From Ottowia beijingensis (GTDB taxonomy: Bacteria; Pseudomonadota; Gammaproteobacteria; Burkholderiales; Burkholderiaceae_C): a stretch of 64,000 bases of DNA. Both the position numbers and the translations under genes were made by a program. Below are positions 29,216 to 40,972 of this stretch, piece by piece; the first letter of the stretch is position 1; each line of letters starts with the position of its first letter. Location of the stretch: NCBI RefSeq assembly GCF_013423955.1, contig NZ_JACCKX010000001.1, positions 3,658,001 to 3,722,000 on the forward strand, read 5' to 3'. Under the pieces are notes generated by a model. It was not told the DNA's origin. It saw only the letters and a list, made by a program, of their open reading frames with translations, and searched no databases.

Positions 29216-31077
<1,862 letters not shown>

Positions 31078-31097
31078 CGCTACTTATCCGATAGCTG

Positions 31098-31132
31098 GCC
31101 GCGCATGCCCCGAAAGGGCTGCGCGGCTTTTT
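31098..31132 (+). terminator. Rho-independent terminator of the PDH operon
   Basis: GCCGCGCA and TGCGCGGC form the stem, with an inner CCC-GAAA-GGG helix, followed by five T. It lies 21 bp after the lpdA stop and overlaps the first possible hsdR start codon. Confidence 0.88.
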
Positions 31133-31133
31133 C

Positions 31134-34100
31134 ATGCATGGGATGGATGCTGCCCCGTCAGGGGCTAGCATCGCCAATCCAGCAGTCACAATTGGCAGCC
31201 ATGTCCTCCTCACGACCTCCTACGCTCCCGCGCCTGTCAAGCCAAGCCTCGCAGTCAAAGAGGACCAGATCGAATACGGCTTCATCGGCAAGCTCCAGGG
31301 CCTCAAATACGAATACCGCCCCGACATCCGCGACCGCGCCGCACTGGAGCGCAACTTCCGCGAGAAGTTCGAGGCCCTGAACCGCGTTCACCTGACCGAT
31401 GGCGAATTCGCCCGCCTGCTGGACGAGATCGTCACCCCCGACGTATTCACCGCTGCCAAAACCCTGCGCAGCATCAACGCCTTCACCCGCGAAGACGGCA
31501 CGCCGCTGAACTACACCCTGGTCAACATCAAGGACTGGTGCAAGAACACCTTCGAGGTGGTCAACCAGCTGCGCATCAGCACCGACTACAGCCACCACCG
31601 GTATGACGTGCTCATCCTCATCAACGGCGTGCCGTGTGTGCAGGTGGAGCTGAAAACGCTCACCATCAACCCCCGCCGGGCCATGGAGCAGATCGTTGAC
31701 TACAAAAACGACCCAGGCAACGGCTACACCAAAACGCTGCTGAGCTTTTTGCAGCTCTTCATCGTCAGCAACCGCACCAACACCTACTACTTCGCCAACA
31801 ACAACGCGCGGCACTTTGCGTTCAATGCGGACGAGCGGTTTTTGCCCATCTACCAGTTTGCGGACGAGGCCAACAAGAAGATCACCCAGCTCGACGAGTT
31901 TGCCGACAAGTTCCTGGGCAAGTGCACCCTGGGCCAGACCATCAGCCGCTACATGGTGCTGGTGGCATCGGAGCAAAAGCTGCTCATGATGCGGCCCTAC
32001 CAGGTCTATGCCGTCAAGGCCATCGTGGACTGCATTCACCAGAACTGCGGCAACGGCTACATCTGGCACACCACAGGCAGCGGCAAAACGCTCACGTCCT
32101 TCAAGGCCTCCACGCTGCTCAAGGACAACCCCGATGTGGAGAAATGCCTCTTTGTGGTGGACCGCAAAGACCTGGACCGCCAGACCCGCGAAGAATTCAA
32201 CCGCTTTCAAGAAGGCTGTGTGGAGGAAAACACCAACACCGCCACGCTGGTGCGCCGCCTGCTGTCGGATGACTACGCCGACAAGGTCATCGTCACCACC
32301 ATCCAGAAGCTGGGCCTGGCGCTGGATGAAAACAGCCGCCGCAACAAGCAGCAAAAGAAAGACGGCAAGGCCACCTACAAAGAGCAACTGGCACCGCTGG
32401 CCAACAAACGCATCGTCTTCATCTTTGACGAATGCCACCGCTCGCAGTTTGGCGACAACCACCAGGCCATCAAAGAGTTCTTCCCCAAGGCGCAACTGTT
32501 CGGCTTTACCGGCACGCCCATTTTTGAGGCCAACTCCAGCCGCACGCAGATCGAGGACGAACAGGCTTCCATGAAAACCACGGAAGACCTGTTCCAGAAA
32601 CAACTGCACGCCTACACCATCACCCACGCGATTGAAGACGCCAACGTGCTGCGCTTTCATGTGGACTACTACAAACCCGAGGGCAAGAACCCGCCCAGGC
32701 CCGGCGAGGCCCTGGCCAAAAGGCCGTGATCGAGGCCATTCTGGCCAAACACGACACGGCCACCGCCCACCGCCGCTTCAACGCCGTGCTGGCCACCGCC
32801 AGCATCAACGACGCCATTGAATACCACCGCCTGTTTGACGAGCTGCAGCACGCCAGGCAGAAGGCAGACCCCGCCTTTGTGCCGCTCAACATCGCCTGCG
32901 TGTTCTCGCCCCCGGCAGAGGGCGATGCCGATGTGCGGCAAATCCAGGAAGACCTGCCCCAGGAAAAAGAAGACAACCAGGTGGACCCCGAGGGCAAAAA
33001 GGCCGCCCTCAAAGCCATCCTGGCCCGCTACAACGCCCGCTACGGCACCAACCACACCACAGCCGAGTTCGACCTGTACTACCAGGATGTGCAAAAGCGC
33101 ATCAAAGACCACCAGTGGCCAGACGCAGACTTGCGCAAGGCTTTTCCGGCGGCCCCGCACCACAAAATCGACATCACCATCGTGGTGGACATGCTGCTCA
33201 CCGGGTTTGACAGCAAATACCTCAACACCCTGTATGTCGACAAAAACCTCAAGCACCACGGCTTGATACAGGCTTTCTCGCGCACCAACCGCGTGCTGAA
33301 CGGCACCAAGCCCTACGGCAACATCCTGGACTTTCGCCAGCAGCAAGCCAGTGTGGACGCCGCCATTGCCCTGTTTTCAGGTGAGAAGTCGGGCGAAGAG
33401 GCCCGCAAGATCTGGCTGGTGGACAAAGCCCCGGTCGTCATCCAGAAGCTGGACGCCGCCGTGCAAAAACTGGCCGACTTCATGCAAAGCCAGGGCCTGG
33501 CCTGCACGCCTGACGCCGTGCACAGCCTGAAGGGCGACGACGCCCGCGCCGCCTTCATCCACAACTTCAAAGAAGTGCAGCGCCTCAAAACCCAGCTCGA
33601 CCAGTACACCGACCTGACGGAAGACAACGCCACCGCCATCGAACACATCCTGCCTGCCGAGCAATTGCAAGCCTTTCGCGGTGCTTACCTCGAAACCGCC
33701 CAGCGCCTCAAAGCCCAACAAGCCCAGCACGACAAAGGCAGCGAAGGGCAGGGCGGCGCAGCCGATGCGGTGGACCAGCTCGACTTTGAATTTGTGCTGT
33801 TTGCCAGCAGCGTCATCGACTACGACTACATCATGGGCCTCATGTCGCGTTTTTCGCAGCAGGGGCTGCAGGGCGGCGGCAAGCAGAAGATGACCAAGGA
33901 CGAGCTGCTGGGCTTGATCCTGTCCGACGCCAAATTCATGAACGAGCGCGACGACATTGCCGCCTACATCCACACCCTGAAGGCGGGCGAGGGCCTGAGC
34001 GAAGCCGCCATCCGCGAGGGCTACACAAAGTTCAAGAAGGAAAAAGACAGCGCCGAGCTGACCGACATCGCCACCCGCCACCACCTGGCCCCCGCCGCGC

Positions 34101-34303
34101 TGCAAACCTTTGTGGACGGCATCTTGCAGCGCATGATTTTTGATGGCGAGGTGCTGAGCGATTTGATGGCCCCGCTGGAGCTGGGCTGGAAGGCCAGGGC
34201 GCAGGCAGAAACGGCGTTGATGAAAGAGCTGGTGCCGTTGCTGCAAAAGCGGGCCGAACAACACGGTGGGCGCGAAATTTCGGGGCTGAGTGCGTATGAG
34301 TGA
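31134..34303 (+). CDS. hsdR: Type I restriction enzyme R subunit HsdR (one frameshift; start uncertain)
   Basis: ATP-dependent translocase/nuclease subunit. The PD-(D/E)XK nuclease is near residues 160-185 (YDVLILINGVPCVQVELKT). Helicase motifs are HTTGSGKTLTS (I), FDECHRSQFG (II), FGFTGTPIF (III) and QAFSRTNRVLNG (VI). The frame breaks near 32717-32720 (AAAA for AAAAA in ALAKKAVIEAIL); repaired length is about 1056 residues. The conserved part begins near SYAPAPVKPSLAVKEDQIEY, so the true start may be later than 31134 (31143 is another ATG; the ATG at 31201 is out of frame). Overlaps the next gene by 8 bp. Confidence 0.9.
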
Positions 34304-35795
34304 GCAAGCCTTGACCGAGGCCGCGCTGCTGGAGCGCATAGCCCTGGGCGAGCACACCCGCCAGCAGTTCAAGCGCAGCTTCCACAGCCCCGACGCTATG
34401 GCCGCCGAACTGGCCGCCTTTGCCAACAGCGGTGGGGGCACCTTGTTGATCGGTGTGGACGACGACGGCTCCATCGCCGGGCTCAGCGCCGCCGATGTGC
34501 GCCACCTGAACCAAATGCTCAGCAACGCCAGCAGCCAGCATGTGCGCCCTCCCATTCACCCCCGCACCGAAAACGTGCCAACCCGCGCCGGGCTGGTCAT
34601 GGTGGTCACCGTGCCCAACGGCCTGGCCAAGCCTTACCTGGACCGCCAGGGCCGCATCTGGGTCAAACAAGGGGCCGACAAACGCCATGTGACCGCGCGC
34701 GAAGAAATGCAGCGCATGTTCCAAAGCGGTGGCCTGGTCTATGCCGATGTGGTGCCCGTGGCAGGCACCACCAGCGCCGATCTGGATGAACCCGCCTTTC
34801 GCCGCTACCTGGCCCAGCACTACAGCGCAGACACCGCCCAAGCCGGGCTGCCGCTGGACGCCGTGCTGCAAAACCTGGGCCTGGGCGATGGCCATGAACT
34901 CACCTTGGCCGGCCTCATGCTGTTTGGCCACAACCCGCTGCGCTGGCGGCCCGCGTTCACCATCAAGGCCGTCGCGTTTTATGGCACCAGCATTGCCGAC
35001 ACCCACTACCAAGACAGCCAGGACTTCAGCGGCACCCTGCCCACCCAGTACGCCGAGGCGCTGGCCTTCATCAAACGCAACCTGCGCCGCGTGCAAGGCA
35101 GCCAGGGCTTCAACTCGCCGGGCATTTTGGAAGTGCCAGAAATCGCCCTGCAAGAACTGCTGGTCAATGCGCTGGTGCACCGCGACTACTTCACCAGCGC
35201 CTCCATCCGCATTCTGGTGTTTCGCGACCGCATCGAAATCATCAGCCCCGGCCCCCTGTCCGACAGCCTGAGCATTGACGACATCCGCCACGGCAAAAGC
35301 AACCGCCGCAACCCCACGCTCAGCGAGCACGCCTTTCGCCTGCTGCCCTACCGTGGCATGGGCAGCGGCATCCCCAGGGCGCTGGGCGAGTGGCCGCAGA
35401 TCGAGCTGATCAGCGAGCTCAGCGGCAACCAGTTCACGGCCCTGGTTCGGCGGCCCCAAGGGCTGTGGGAGAGTGCCTCCGAACAAGTCGAGACCCCAGC
35501 AACCGAACAAGCAACCGAACAAGCAACCGAACAAGTAACCGAACAAGTAACCGAACAAGTAACCGAACAAGTAACCGAACAAGTTCGCCGCTTGTGCCTG
35601 GCCTTGCAGCAGGGTGCCAAGGGGACCAAGGAGCTCATGCAAATGCTCGATCTCAAACACCGCCCCAGCTTTTTGGACGGCTACTTAAACCCAGCCTTGC
35701 AACAGCACCTGGTGGAGATGACCCAGCCCGACTCGCCCCGCAGCCCTACACAGAAATACCGCCTGACGGACAAAGGCCGGAGTGCATTGAAATGA
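34296..35795 (+). CDS. AlbA_2 (Schlafen-type) and HATPase_c_4 domain protein embedded in the type I RM operon
   Basis: Protein of 499 residues. The N-terminal AlbA_2 domain is at about 15-130 (FANSGGGTLLIGVDDDGSIAGL). A GHKL/HATPase_c_4 segment is at about 280-375 (LQELLVNALVHRDYF, LPYRGMGSGIPRAL). Then a tetrapeptide VTEQ/ATEQ repeat at about 402-429 precedes a C-terminal winged-helix-like region. Such proteins are often called RecG-like or transcriptional regulators and occur as extra genes in type I RM loci; their role there is not settled. It overlaps hsdR by 8 bp and hsdS by ATGA, so it is part of the operon. The frame is intact. Confidence 0.82.
   Translation: MSEQALTEAALLERIALGEHTRQQFKRSFHSPDAMAAELAAFANSGGGTLLIGVDDDGSIAGLSAADVRHLNQMLSNASSQHVRPPIHPRTENVPTRAGLVMVVTVPNGLAKPYLDRQGRIWVKQGADKRHVTAREEMQRMFQSGGLVYADVVPVAGTTSADLDEPAFRRYLAQHYSADTAQAGLPLDAVLQNLGLGDGHELTLAGLMLFGHNPLRWRPAFTIKAVAFYGTSIADTHYQDSQDFSGTLPTQYAEALAFIKRNLRRVQGSQGFNSPGILEVPEIALQELLVNALVHRDYFTSASIRILVFRDRIEIISPGPLSDSLSIDDIRHGKSNRRNPTLSEHAFRLLPYRGMGSGIPRALGEWPQIELISELSGNQFTALVRRPQGLWESASEQVETPATEQATEQATEQVTEQVTEQVTEQVTEQVRRLCLALQQGAKGTKELMQMLDLKHRPSFLDGYLNPALQQHLVEMTQPDSPRSPTQKYRLTDKGRSALK
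35499..35582 (+). repeat. Seven tandem 12-bp repeats coding ATEQ/VTEQ
   Basis: Three units of GCAACCGAACAA followed by four of GTAACCGAACAA, 84 bp in total with no interruptions, preceded by a partial GAACAAGT. Each unit adds four residues in frame, so copy-number changes would alter linker length without breaking the protein. Confidence 0.97.
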
Positions 35796-36930
35796 ATGAA
35801 GAGAAGAAATTGGTGCCTAAGCTGCGGTTTCCGGAGTTTCGGAGGGCTGAAGGGTGGGAGATGACTCTGCTTGAGAAGTGCCTAGGCTATCAACAACCAA
35901 CTCCGTATCTCGTTAAAGATGAACGATACAGCCCAATCTTTAAGACTCCCGTTTTAACTGCTGGGAAGACTTTCATTCTTGGATATACGAATGAAGAGCA
36001 TGGAATCTTCCGCGAAGGTTTGCCCGTAATCATCTTTGACGACTTTACAACGGCTACGCAGTTCGTTGATTTCCCGTTCAAAGCCAAATCTTCCGCAATG
36101 AAAATATTGCTGGCCAAGGATGGAGCGAACATCAAGTTCATGTTTGAAACACTGCGAAATGTTTCATTCGAAGTTGGTGCACATGAGCGGCATTGATTTC
36201 CACCTTTGCACCTATGCTGGTGCCCATACCTAAAACTGCCGAACAACAAAAAATCGCCGACTGCCTGAGTTCCTTGGACGAACTGATCGCCGCGCAAGCC
36301 CGCAAAGTTCATGCCCTCAAGACCCATAAAAAGGGCTGATGCAGCAGCTTTTCCCCGCGAAGGCGAAACCCAACCGCGTCTGCGGTTTCCTGAGTTTCGG
36401 AATGCGGGCGAGTGGAAGAGACAAAACCTGGAGGATTTGAGCGAGACGATTTCATCGGGGAAAGACAAGTCTGCACAAGATGGCGCTTTTGACTTGTACG
36501 GCTCAACAGGGGTCATCGGCAGGACAAATAGCGGCAGCTTCAGTGGCATTTATATTTTGGTTGCACGTGTCGGTGCGAATGCTGGGCTTTTAACTAAAGC
36601 TACCGGGGAGTTCGGCGTCACCGACAACACGCTCGTCATTACGCTCAAGAAACGGCAAGTCATAGGCCTAGACTTCATTTTCTTCTATCTCTATCAGGTT
36701 GGCCTGAACAAAATGATCTTCGGCTCTGGTCAACCGCTAATTACCGGTGGACAACTGAAAGCGTTGACCATTCAAGTTCCAAATGCGAAAGAACAACAGC
36801 GAATCGCCGACTGTCTCAATTCCCTCGACACCCTCATCACCACCGCCACGCAAGAACTCGAAACCTTCAAGACCCACAAAAAGGGTTGATGCAGCAGCTT
36901 TTTCCTCCGGCGCAGGAGGTGGCCGCATGA
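35792..36930 (+). CDS. hsdS: Type I restriction enzyme specificity subunit HsdS (several frameshifts)
   Basis: DNA-recognition subunit with two target-recognition domains. TRD1 follows KLVPKLRFPEFRRAEGWE and ends with conserved spacer EQQKIADCLSSLDELI; TRD2 follows PRLRFPEFRNAGEWKR and ends EQQRIADCLNSLDTLI. Four breaks are needed: near 36195 (HW read H stop), 36342 (KKG then LMQQLFP), 36356 (CCCC for CCCCC), and 36887 (KKG again). Repaired length is about 380 residues. Both TRDs are visibly more AT-rich than the neighbours, as usual for exchanged HsdS modules. Both KKG breaks create TGATG stop-start overlaps, so split half-subunits are a less likely alternative. Confidence 0.82.
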
Positions 36931-37936
36931 ACAGCCTGATTCTGTACACCACCGACGACGGCAAGAGCCAGATTCAGCTTCGGGCCGACTTGGGTACGGT
37001 GTGGCTGACCCAGTTGGAGATGGCAGAACTGTTTGACGCCACCAAGCAGAACATCTCGCTGCACCTCAAAAACATCTTTGAGGATGGTGAATTGGATGCG
37101 GCGGCAACTGTCAAGGAATCCTTGACAGTTCAAACCGAGGGCACGCGCCAGGTGCAGCGCCCCGTCACGCTCTACAACCTCGACGCCATCCTGTCCGTGG
37201 GCTACCGCGTGCGCTCGCCGCGTGGCGTGCAGTTCCGCCGCTGGGCGTCCACGGTGCTCAAGGAGTATCTGGTCAAGGGCTTTGTGATGGACGACGAGCG
37301 GCTGAAGAACCCGGACGGCCGCCCGGACTATTTTGACGAGATGCTGGCGCGCATCCGGGACATTCGGGCTTCGGAAAAGCGCTTCTACCAAAAGCTGCGC
37401 GACCTGTTTGCCCTGGCGGCGGACTACGACAAGACCGATGAAGCCACGCAGACCTTTTTGCCACGGTGCAGAACCTGCTGCTGTATGCGGTAACGCAAAA
37501 GACGGCCGCGGAATTGATCGTGAGCCGGGCCAACCCTGCCGACCCGCATTTCGGCCTGCTGACCTGGAAGGGCGCCCAGGTGCGCAAGCAGGACATTGTG
37601 GTGGCCAAAAACTACCTGACCGAAGACGAAGTGGACACCTTGAACCGGTTGGTGGTCATCTTTCTGGAAACGGCAGAGTTGCGCGCCAAGCGGCAGACCA
37701 TCACCAGCATGGGCTTCTGGCGCGAGAACGTGGGGCAGATCATTTTGTCCAACGGGTTTCCGCTGCTCAGCGGGGCAGGCACCGTCAGCCACGCCCGCAT
37801 GGGGCAAAAGCTGGAGCCGCTGTACCTGGACTTTGACCAGCGCCGCAAGGCCGATGAAGCGCGTGTTGCGGACGCGCAGGATGACGCTGAATTGAAGGCG
37901 CTGGAAAGCACCATCAAGAACCGCCCCAAAAAATGA
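36927..37936 (+). CDS. Virulence RhuM family protein embedded in the type I RM operon (one frameshift)
   Basis: Family named after RhuM of Salmonella pathogenicity island 3; biochemical function unknown. It has an N-terminal DNA-binding-like region (VWLTQLEMAELFDATKQNIS, HLKNIFEDGEL) and FRRWASTVLKEYLVKGFVMD. The C-terminal half resumes in another frame (LLLYAVTQKTAAELI, ADPHFGLLTWKG). Break near 37455-37459 (TTTTT for TTTTTT, FFATVQNLL). Repaired length is 336 residues, the family norm. Start and stop overlap hsdS and hsdM by four bases each, placing it inside the operon. Confidence 0.85.
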
Positions 37937-39535
37937 CCGAACAAAACCAAATACAACTGGGCAAGACCCTGTGGGCCATTGCCGACCAGCTGCGCGGGGC
38001 CATGGACGCGGACGATTTCCGCGATTACATGCTGTCGTTTCTGTTTCTGCGCTATCTGTCAGACAACTACGAGACCGCCGCCAAAAAGGAGCTGGGCAGC
38101 GATTACCCCCAGCTGGCGGACGATGACGGGCGGGTGCCCTTGGCCGTTTGGTACGCCGACAACGCGGCGGATGTGCCCGCGTTTGAAAAGCAGATGCGCC
38201 GCAAGGTGCACTATGTGATCAAGCCGGATTACCTGTGGAGCAGCATTGCGCACATGGCGCGCACGCAGCACCCGGGTTTGCTCGATACGCTGCAAGAGGG
38301 CTTCAAATACATCGAAACCGAGTCGTTCCAGAGCGCGTTTGGGGGCTGTTTTCCGAAATCGACCTGGCCTCGCCCAAGCTGGGCAAGACCTACACCGAGC
38401 GCAATGCCAAGCTGTGCGTGGTGATTCAGAAGATTGCAGAGGGGCTGGCCGATTTTTCCACCAGCGTGGATGCGCTGGGCGATGCCTATGAATACCTGAT
38501 CGGCCAGTTTGCGGCGGGCTCGGGCAAGAAGGCGGGCGAGTTTTATACGCCGCAGCAAATCTCGGACATCCTCTCCGCCATCGTCACGCTGGACAGCCAG
38601 GAGCCCAAAACCGGCGCCAAGCAGCGGCTCGACAGCGTGATGGACTTTGCGTGTGGGTCGGGCTCGCTGCTGCTGAACGTGCGCAAGCGCATGGGGCCGC
38701 ATGGCATTGGCAAGATTTACGGTCAGGAAAAGAACATCACCACCTACAACCTGGCGCGCATGAACATGCTGCTGCACGGGGTGAAGGACACGGAGTTTGA
38801 AATCTTCCACGGTGACACGCTGGCCAACGACTGGGACATGCTGCGCGAGCTGAACCCGGCCAAGAAGCCCGCGTTCGATGCCATCGTGGCCAACCCGCCT
38901 TTCAGCTATCGCTGGGAGCCCAACGAGGCCATGGCAGACGATGTGCGCTTTAAAAGCCACGGCCTGGCGCCCAAGTCCGCAGCGGACTTCGCCTTTTGCT
39001 GCACGGCTTTCACTTTCTGAAGGACGAGGGCGTGATGGCCATCATCCTGCCGCATGGGGTGCTGTTCCGGGGCGGGGCGGAGGAGCGCATTCGCACCAAG
39101 CTGCTGAAGGATGGCCACATCGACACGGTGATTGGCTTGCCGGCCAACCTGTTCTATTCCACCGGTATTCCCGTGTGCATCCTGGTGCTGAAGAAGTGCA
39201 AGAAGCCGGACGACGTGCTGTTCATCAACGCCGCCGAGCACTTTGCCAAAGGCAAGCGCCAGAATCAACTGACGGATGAGCACATCGCCAAGATCATCCA
39301 GACCTACCAGTTCCGCGAGGAAGAGGCCCGCTACTCACGCCGGGTGGGAATGGCCGAGATTGAAAGAACGACTTCAACCTGAACATCTCGCGCTACATCA
39401 GCACCGCGGTGGGCGAGGCGGAGATTGACCTGGAGGTGACCCACCGCGAGCTGGTGGACATCGAAGAGGCGATCACGGCCGCCAGGGACAAGCACAATGC
39501 TTTTGAGGGAGCTTGGGCTGAAACTGCTGCCGTGA
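37933..39535 (+). CDS. hsdM: Type I restriction enzyme methyltransferase subunit HsdM (about four frameshifts)
   Basis: N6-adenine methyltransferase subunit. An N-terminal helical domain (DDFRDYMLSFLFLRYLSDNY) is followed by GEFYTPQQIS, the SAM motif DFACGSGSLLL and the catalytic NPPF in FDAIVANPPFSY. Breaks: near 38325 (FQERVWGLF), 38993 (TTTT for TTTTT in AFLLHGF), 39366 (GAAAG for GAAAAG, EKNDFNLNIS) and near 39501 (last residues LRELGLKLLP out of frame). Repaired length is about 535 residues. The sequence style is closest to type IC M subunits. Last gene of the operon. Confidence 0.9.
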
Positions 39536-39580
39536 CGACGCTGGTTGCACGAAGGCACGACGCTGTGATCCTTGACATCA

Positions 39581-39606
39581 CCGTTGCGGCCTGCAGGCCG
39601 CAACGG
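39581..39606. repeat. Perfect 26-bp palindrome downstream of hsdM
   Basis: CCGTTGCGGCCTG followed directly by its complement CAGGCCGCAACGG, 46 bp past the hsdM stop. A second hairpin (CCCACT/AGTGGG) lies just beyond. No T tract follows. It may be a bidirectional transcription stop between hsdM and the convergent Bug-protein gene, or a mark of the RM island boundary. Confidence 0.75.
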
Positions 39607-39687
39607 CGGGCAAATTGGCGGGTGTGGCCCACTCCAGCGCAGAGTGGGGACGAACAATCTCGTCGTCGTTCTGACGCCGGGCGCGCG

Positions 39688-40676
39688 TCAATCCACCTTC
39701 GCCCCCGACGCCTTCACGATCGGGGCCCAGTTGTGCACTTCGGCGGCGATGAACTTGCTGAAGTCCTGCGGGCTGTTCTTTTCGGCCACGGCGCCGAGCT
39801 TGGCGTAGGCCTCCTTCACTTCGGGTTTGTCGAAGGCCGCGTTCATGGCCTTGTTGAGCTTGTCGACGATGTCCTTGGGCGTGCCCTTGGGCGCGATCAG
39901 GCCGAACCAGGAACTGACGTCGAAGGGCTTGACGCCGCTTTCCTCCAGCGTGGGCACGTCGGGCGCGGTGGCGGACCGCGTCTTGGTGGTGACGGCCAGC
40001 GCCTTCAGCTTGCCCGACTGCACGTGTGGCCACGACGCGGGCATGTTGTCGAACATGAACTGCACCTGGTTGCCGATCAGGTCGGTCACGGCCGGGGCGC
40101 TGCCCTTGTAGGGGATGTGCTGCGTTTTCAGCCCGGTGCGCACCTTGAACATTTCGCCCGCCATGTGGATGGACGTGCCGCTGCCGGACGAGGCGTAGGA
40201 AATCTTGCCTTCGTTGGCGCGCGCCCAGTCGATGAATTCCTTGACGTTTCTGGCGGGCACGCTGGGGTGGACGACCAGCATGTTGGGCACTTTGGCGCCC
40301 AGCGCCACGGCCTCGAAGTCGCGGTTCAGGTCGAACTTGACGTTGGGGTAGAGCGTCTGGTTGATCGCGCTGGTCACCGCCACGAACAGCAGGGTGTAGC
40401 CATCGGGCGCCGCCGCGGCCACCATGTCCGTCGCGATGTTGCTGCCACCGCCCGGTTTGTTGTCCACCACGAAGGACTGGCCCAGATCGGCGGTGAGCTC
40501 CTGGCCATGATGCGCGCCACGATGTCGGTGGTGCCGCCCGCCGAGAAGCCCACCACGATGCGTACCGGCTTGGTCGGGTAGCTGCCTTGCGCGGCAGCCC
40601 CCAGTGCGCAGAGCGCGAAACAGGCCCCGGCAACGCGGGCGAGCTGGCGACGGGACAGGGTGTTGAATGCCTTCAT
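39688..40676 (-). CDS. Bug/TctC-family substrate-binding protein (one frameshift)
   Basis: Periplasmic carboxylate-binding protein. Signal peptide MKAFNTLSRRQLARVAGACF...GAAAQ, then YPTKPVRIVVGFSAGGTTDI, FVVDNKPGGGSNIA and AAAPDGYTLLF. The frame shifts near 40504-40507 (GCCAGG for GCCCAGG in RIMAQELTADLGQ). Repaired length is 329 residues, as expected. No TctAB genes nearby. It is convergent with the RM operon and divergent from the methyltransferase gene at 40973. Confidence 0.87.
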
Positions 40677-40972
40677 GAACAACGGTTCCTTTCGCTGGGG
40701 TGAAGCCCACGGTGGGCGGCAAAGCTCACTTTAGGAAGATCGTTGAGCGTCTGGCAAGAGGTGTTTCCCTCTGATGCCCGATCCGCGGGTGATGCACGGT
40801 GCGGGCCGGGCGTGGCACCCGCGCTTTCGGCACGCGTGGTGAATGCCGCGACAATCCTCCCACCGGGTCGTGGACGGCATTGATATGTCATGAAAACGAT
40901 AGCTGCTCGCGCCCGGTGGACGGGCGTTTCAGCCACTTTTTGCTTTAAATTTCCCATCCATCTCCTCACACG
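40677..40972. other. Divergent spacer, 296 bp
   Basis: Lies between the Bug-protein and methyltransferase genes. It contains dispersed repeat copy 9 at 40891-40950 directly before the methyltransferase start; no gene seen in the rest. Confidence 0.5.
40891..40950 (+). repeat. Dispersed intergenic repeat, copy 9
   Basis: TGAAAACGATAGCTGCTCGC, GCCCGGTGGACGGGCGTTTC and AGCCACTTTTTGC; plus orientation. Confidence 0.75.

Noticed and set aside
31201..31380. ATG at 31201 as the hsdR start
   Set aside because: It is in a different frame from the conserved N-terminal domain and would need an extra indel; kept only as a possibility.
35499..35582. Tandem 12-bp repeats considered as a CRISPR or iteron array
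   Set aside because: No spacers, the unit is a multiple of three and fully inside an intact coding frame, so it is a peptide repeat.
36340..36889. Two natural half-HsdS genes with TGATG overlaps
   Set aside because: The frame opened by the second ATG does not read PREGETQPRLRFPEF without a further base, and TRD1 has its own break, so a single frameshifted hsdS is simpler.
31098..39610. RM region as an insertion sequence, integrative element or prophage
   Set aside because: No integrase, transposase, tRNA target or direct terminal repeat was found at the edges; only a terminator on one side and a palindrome on the other.
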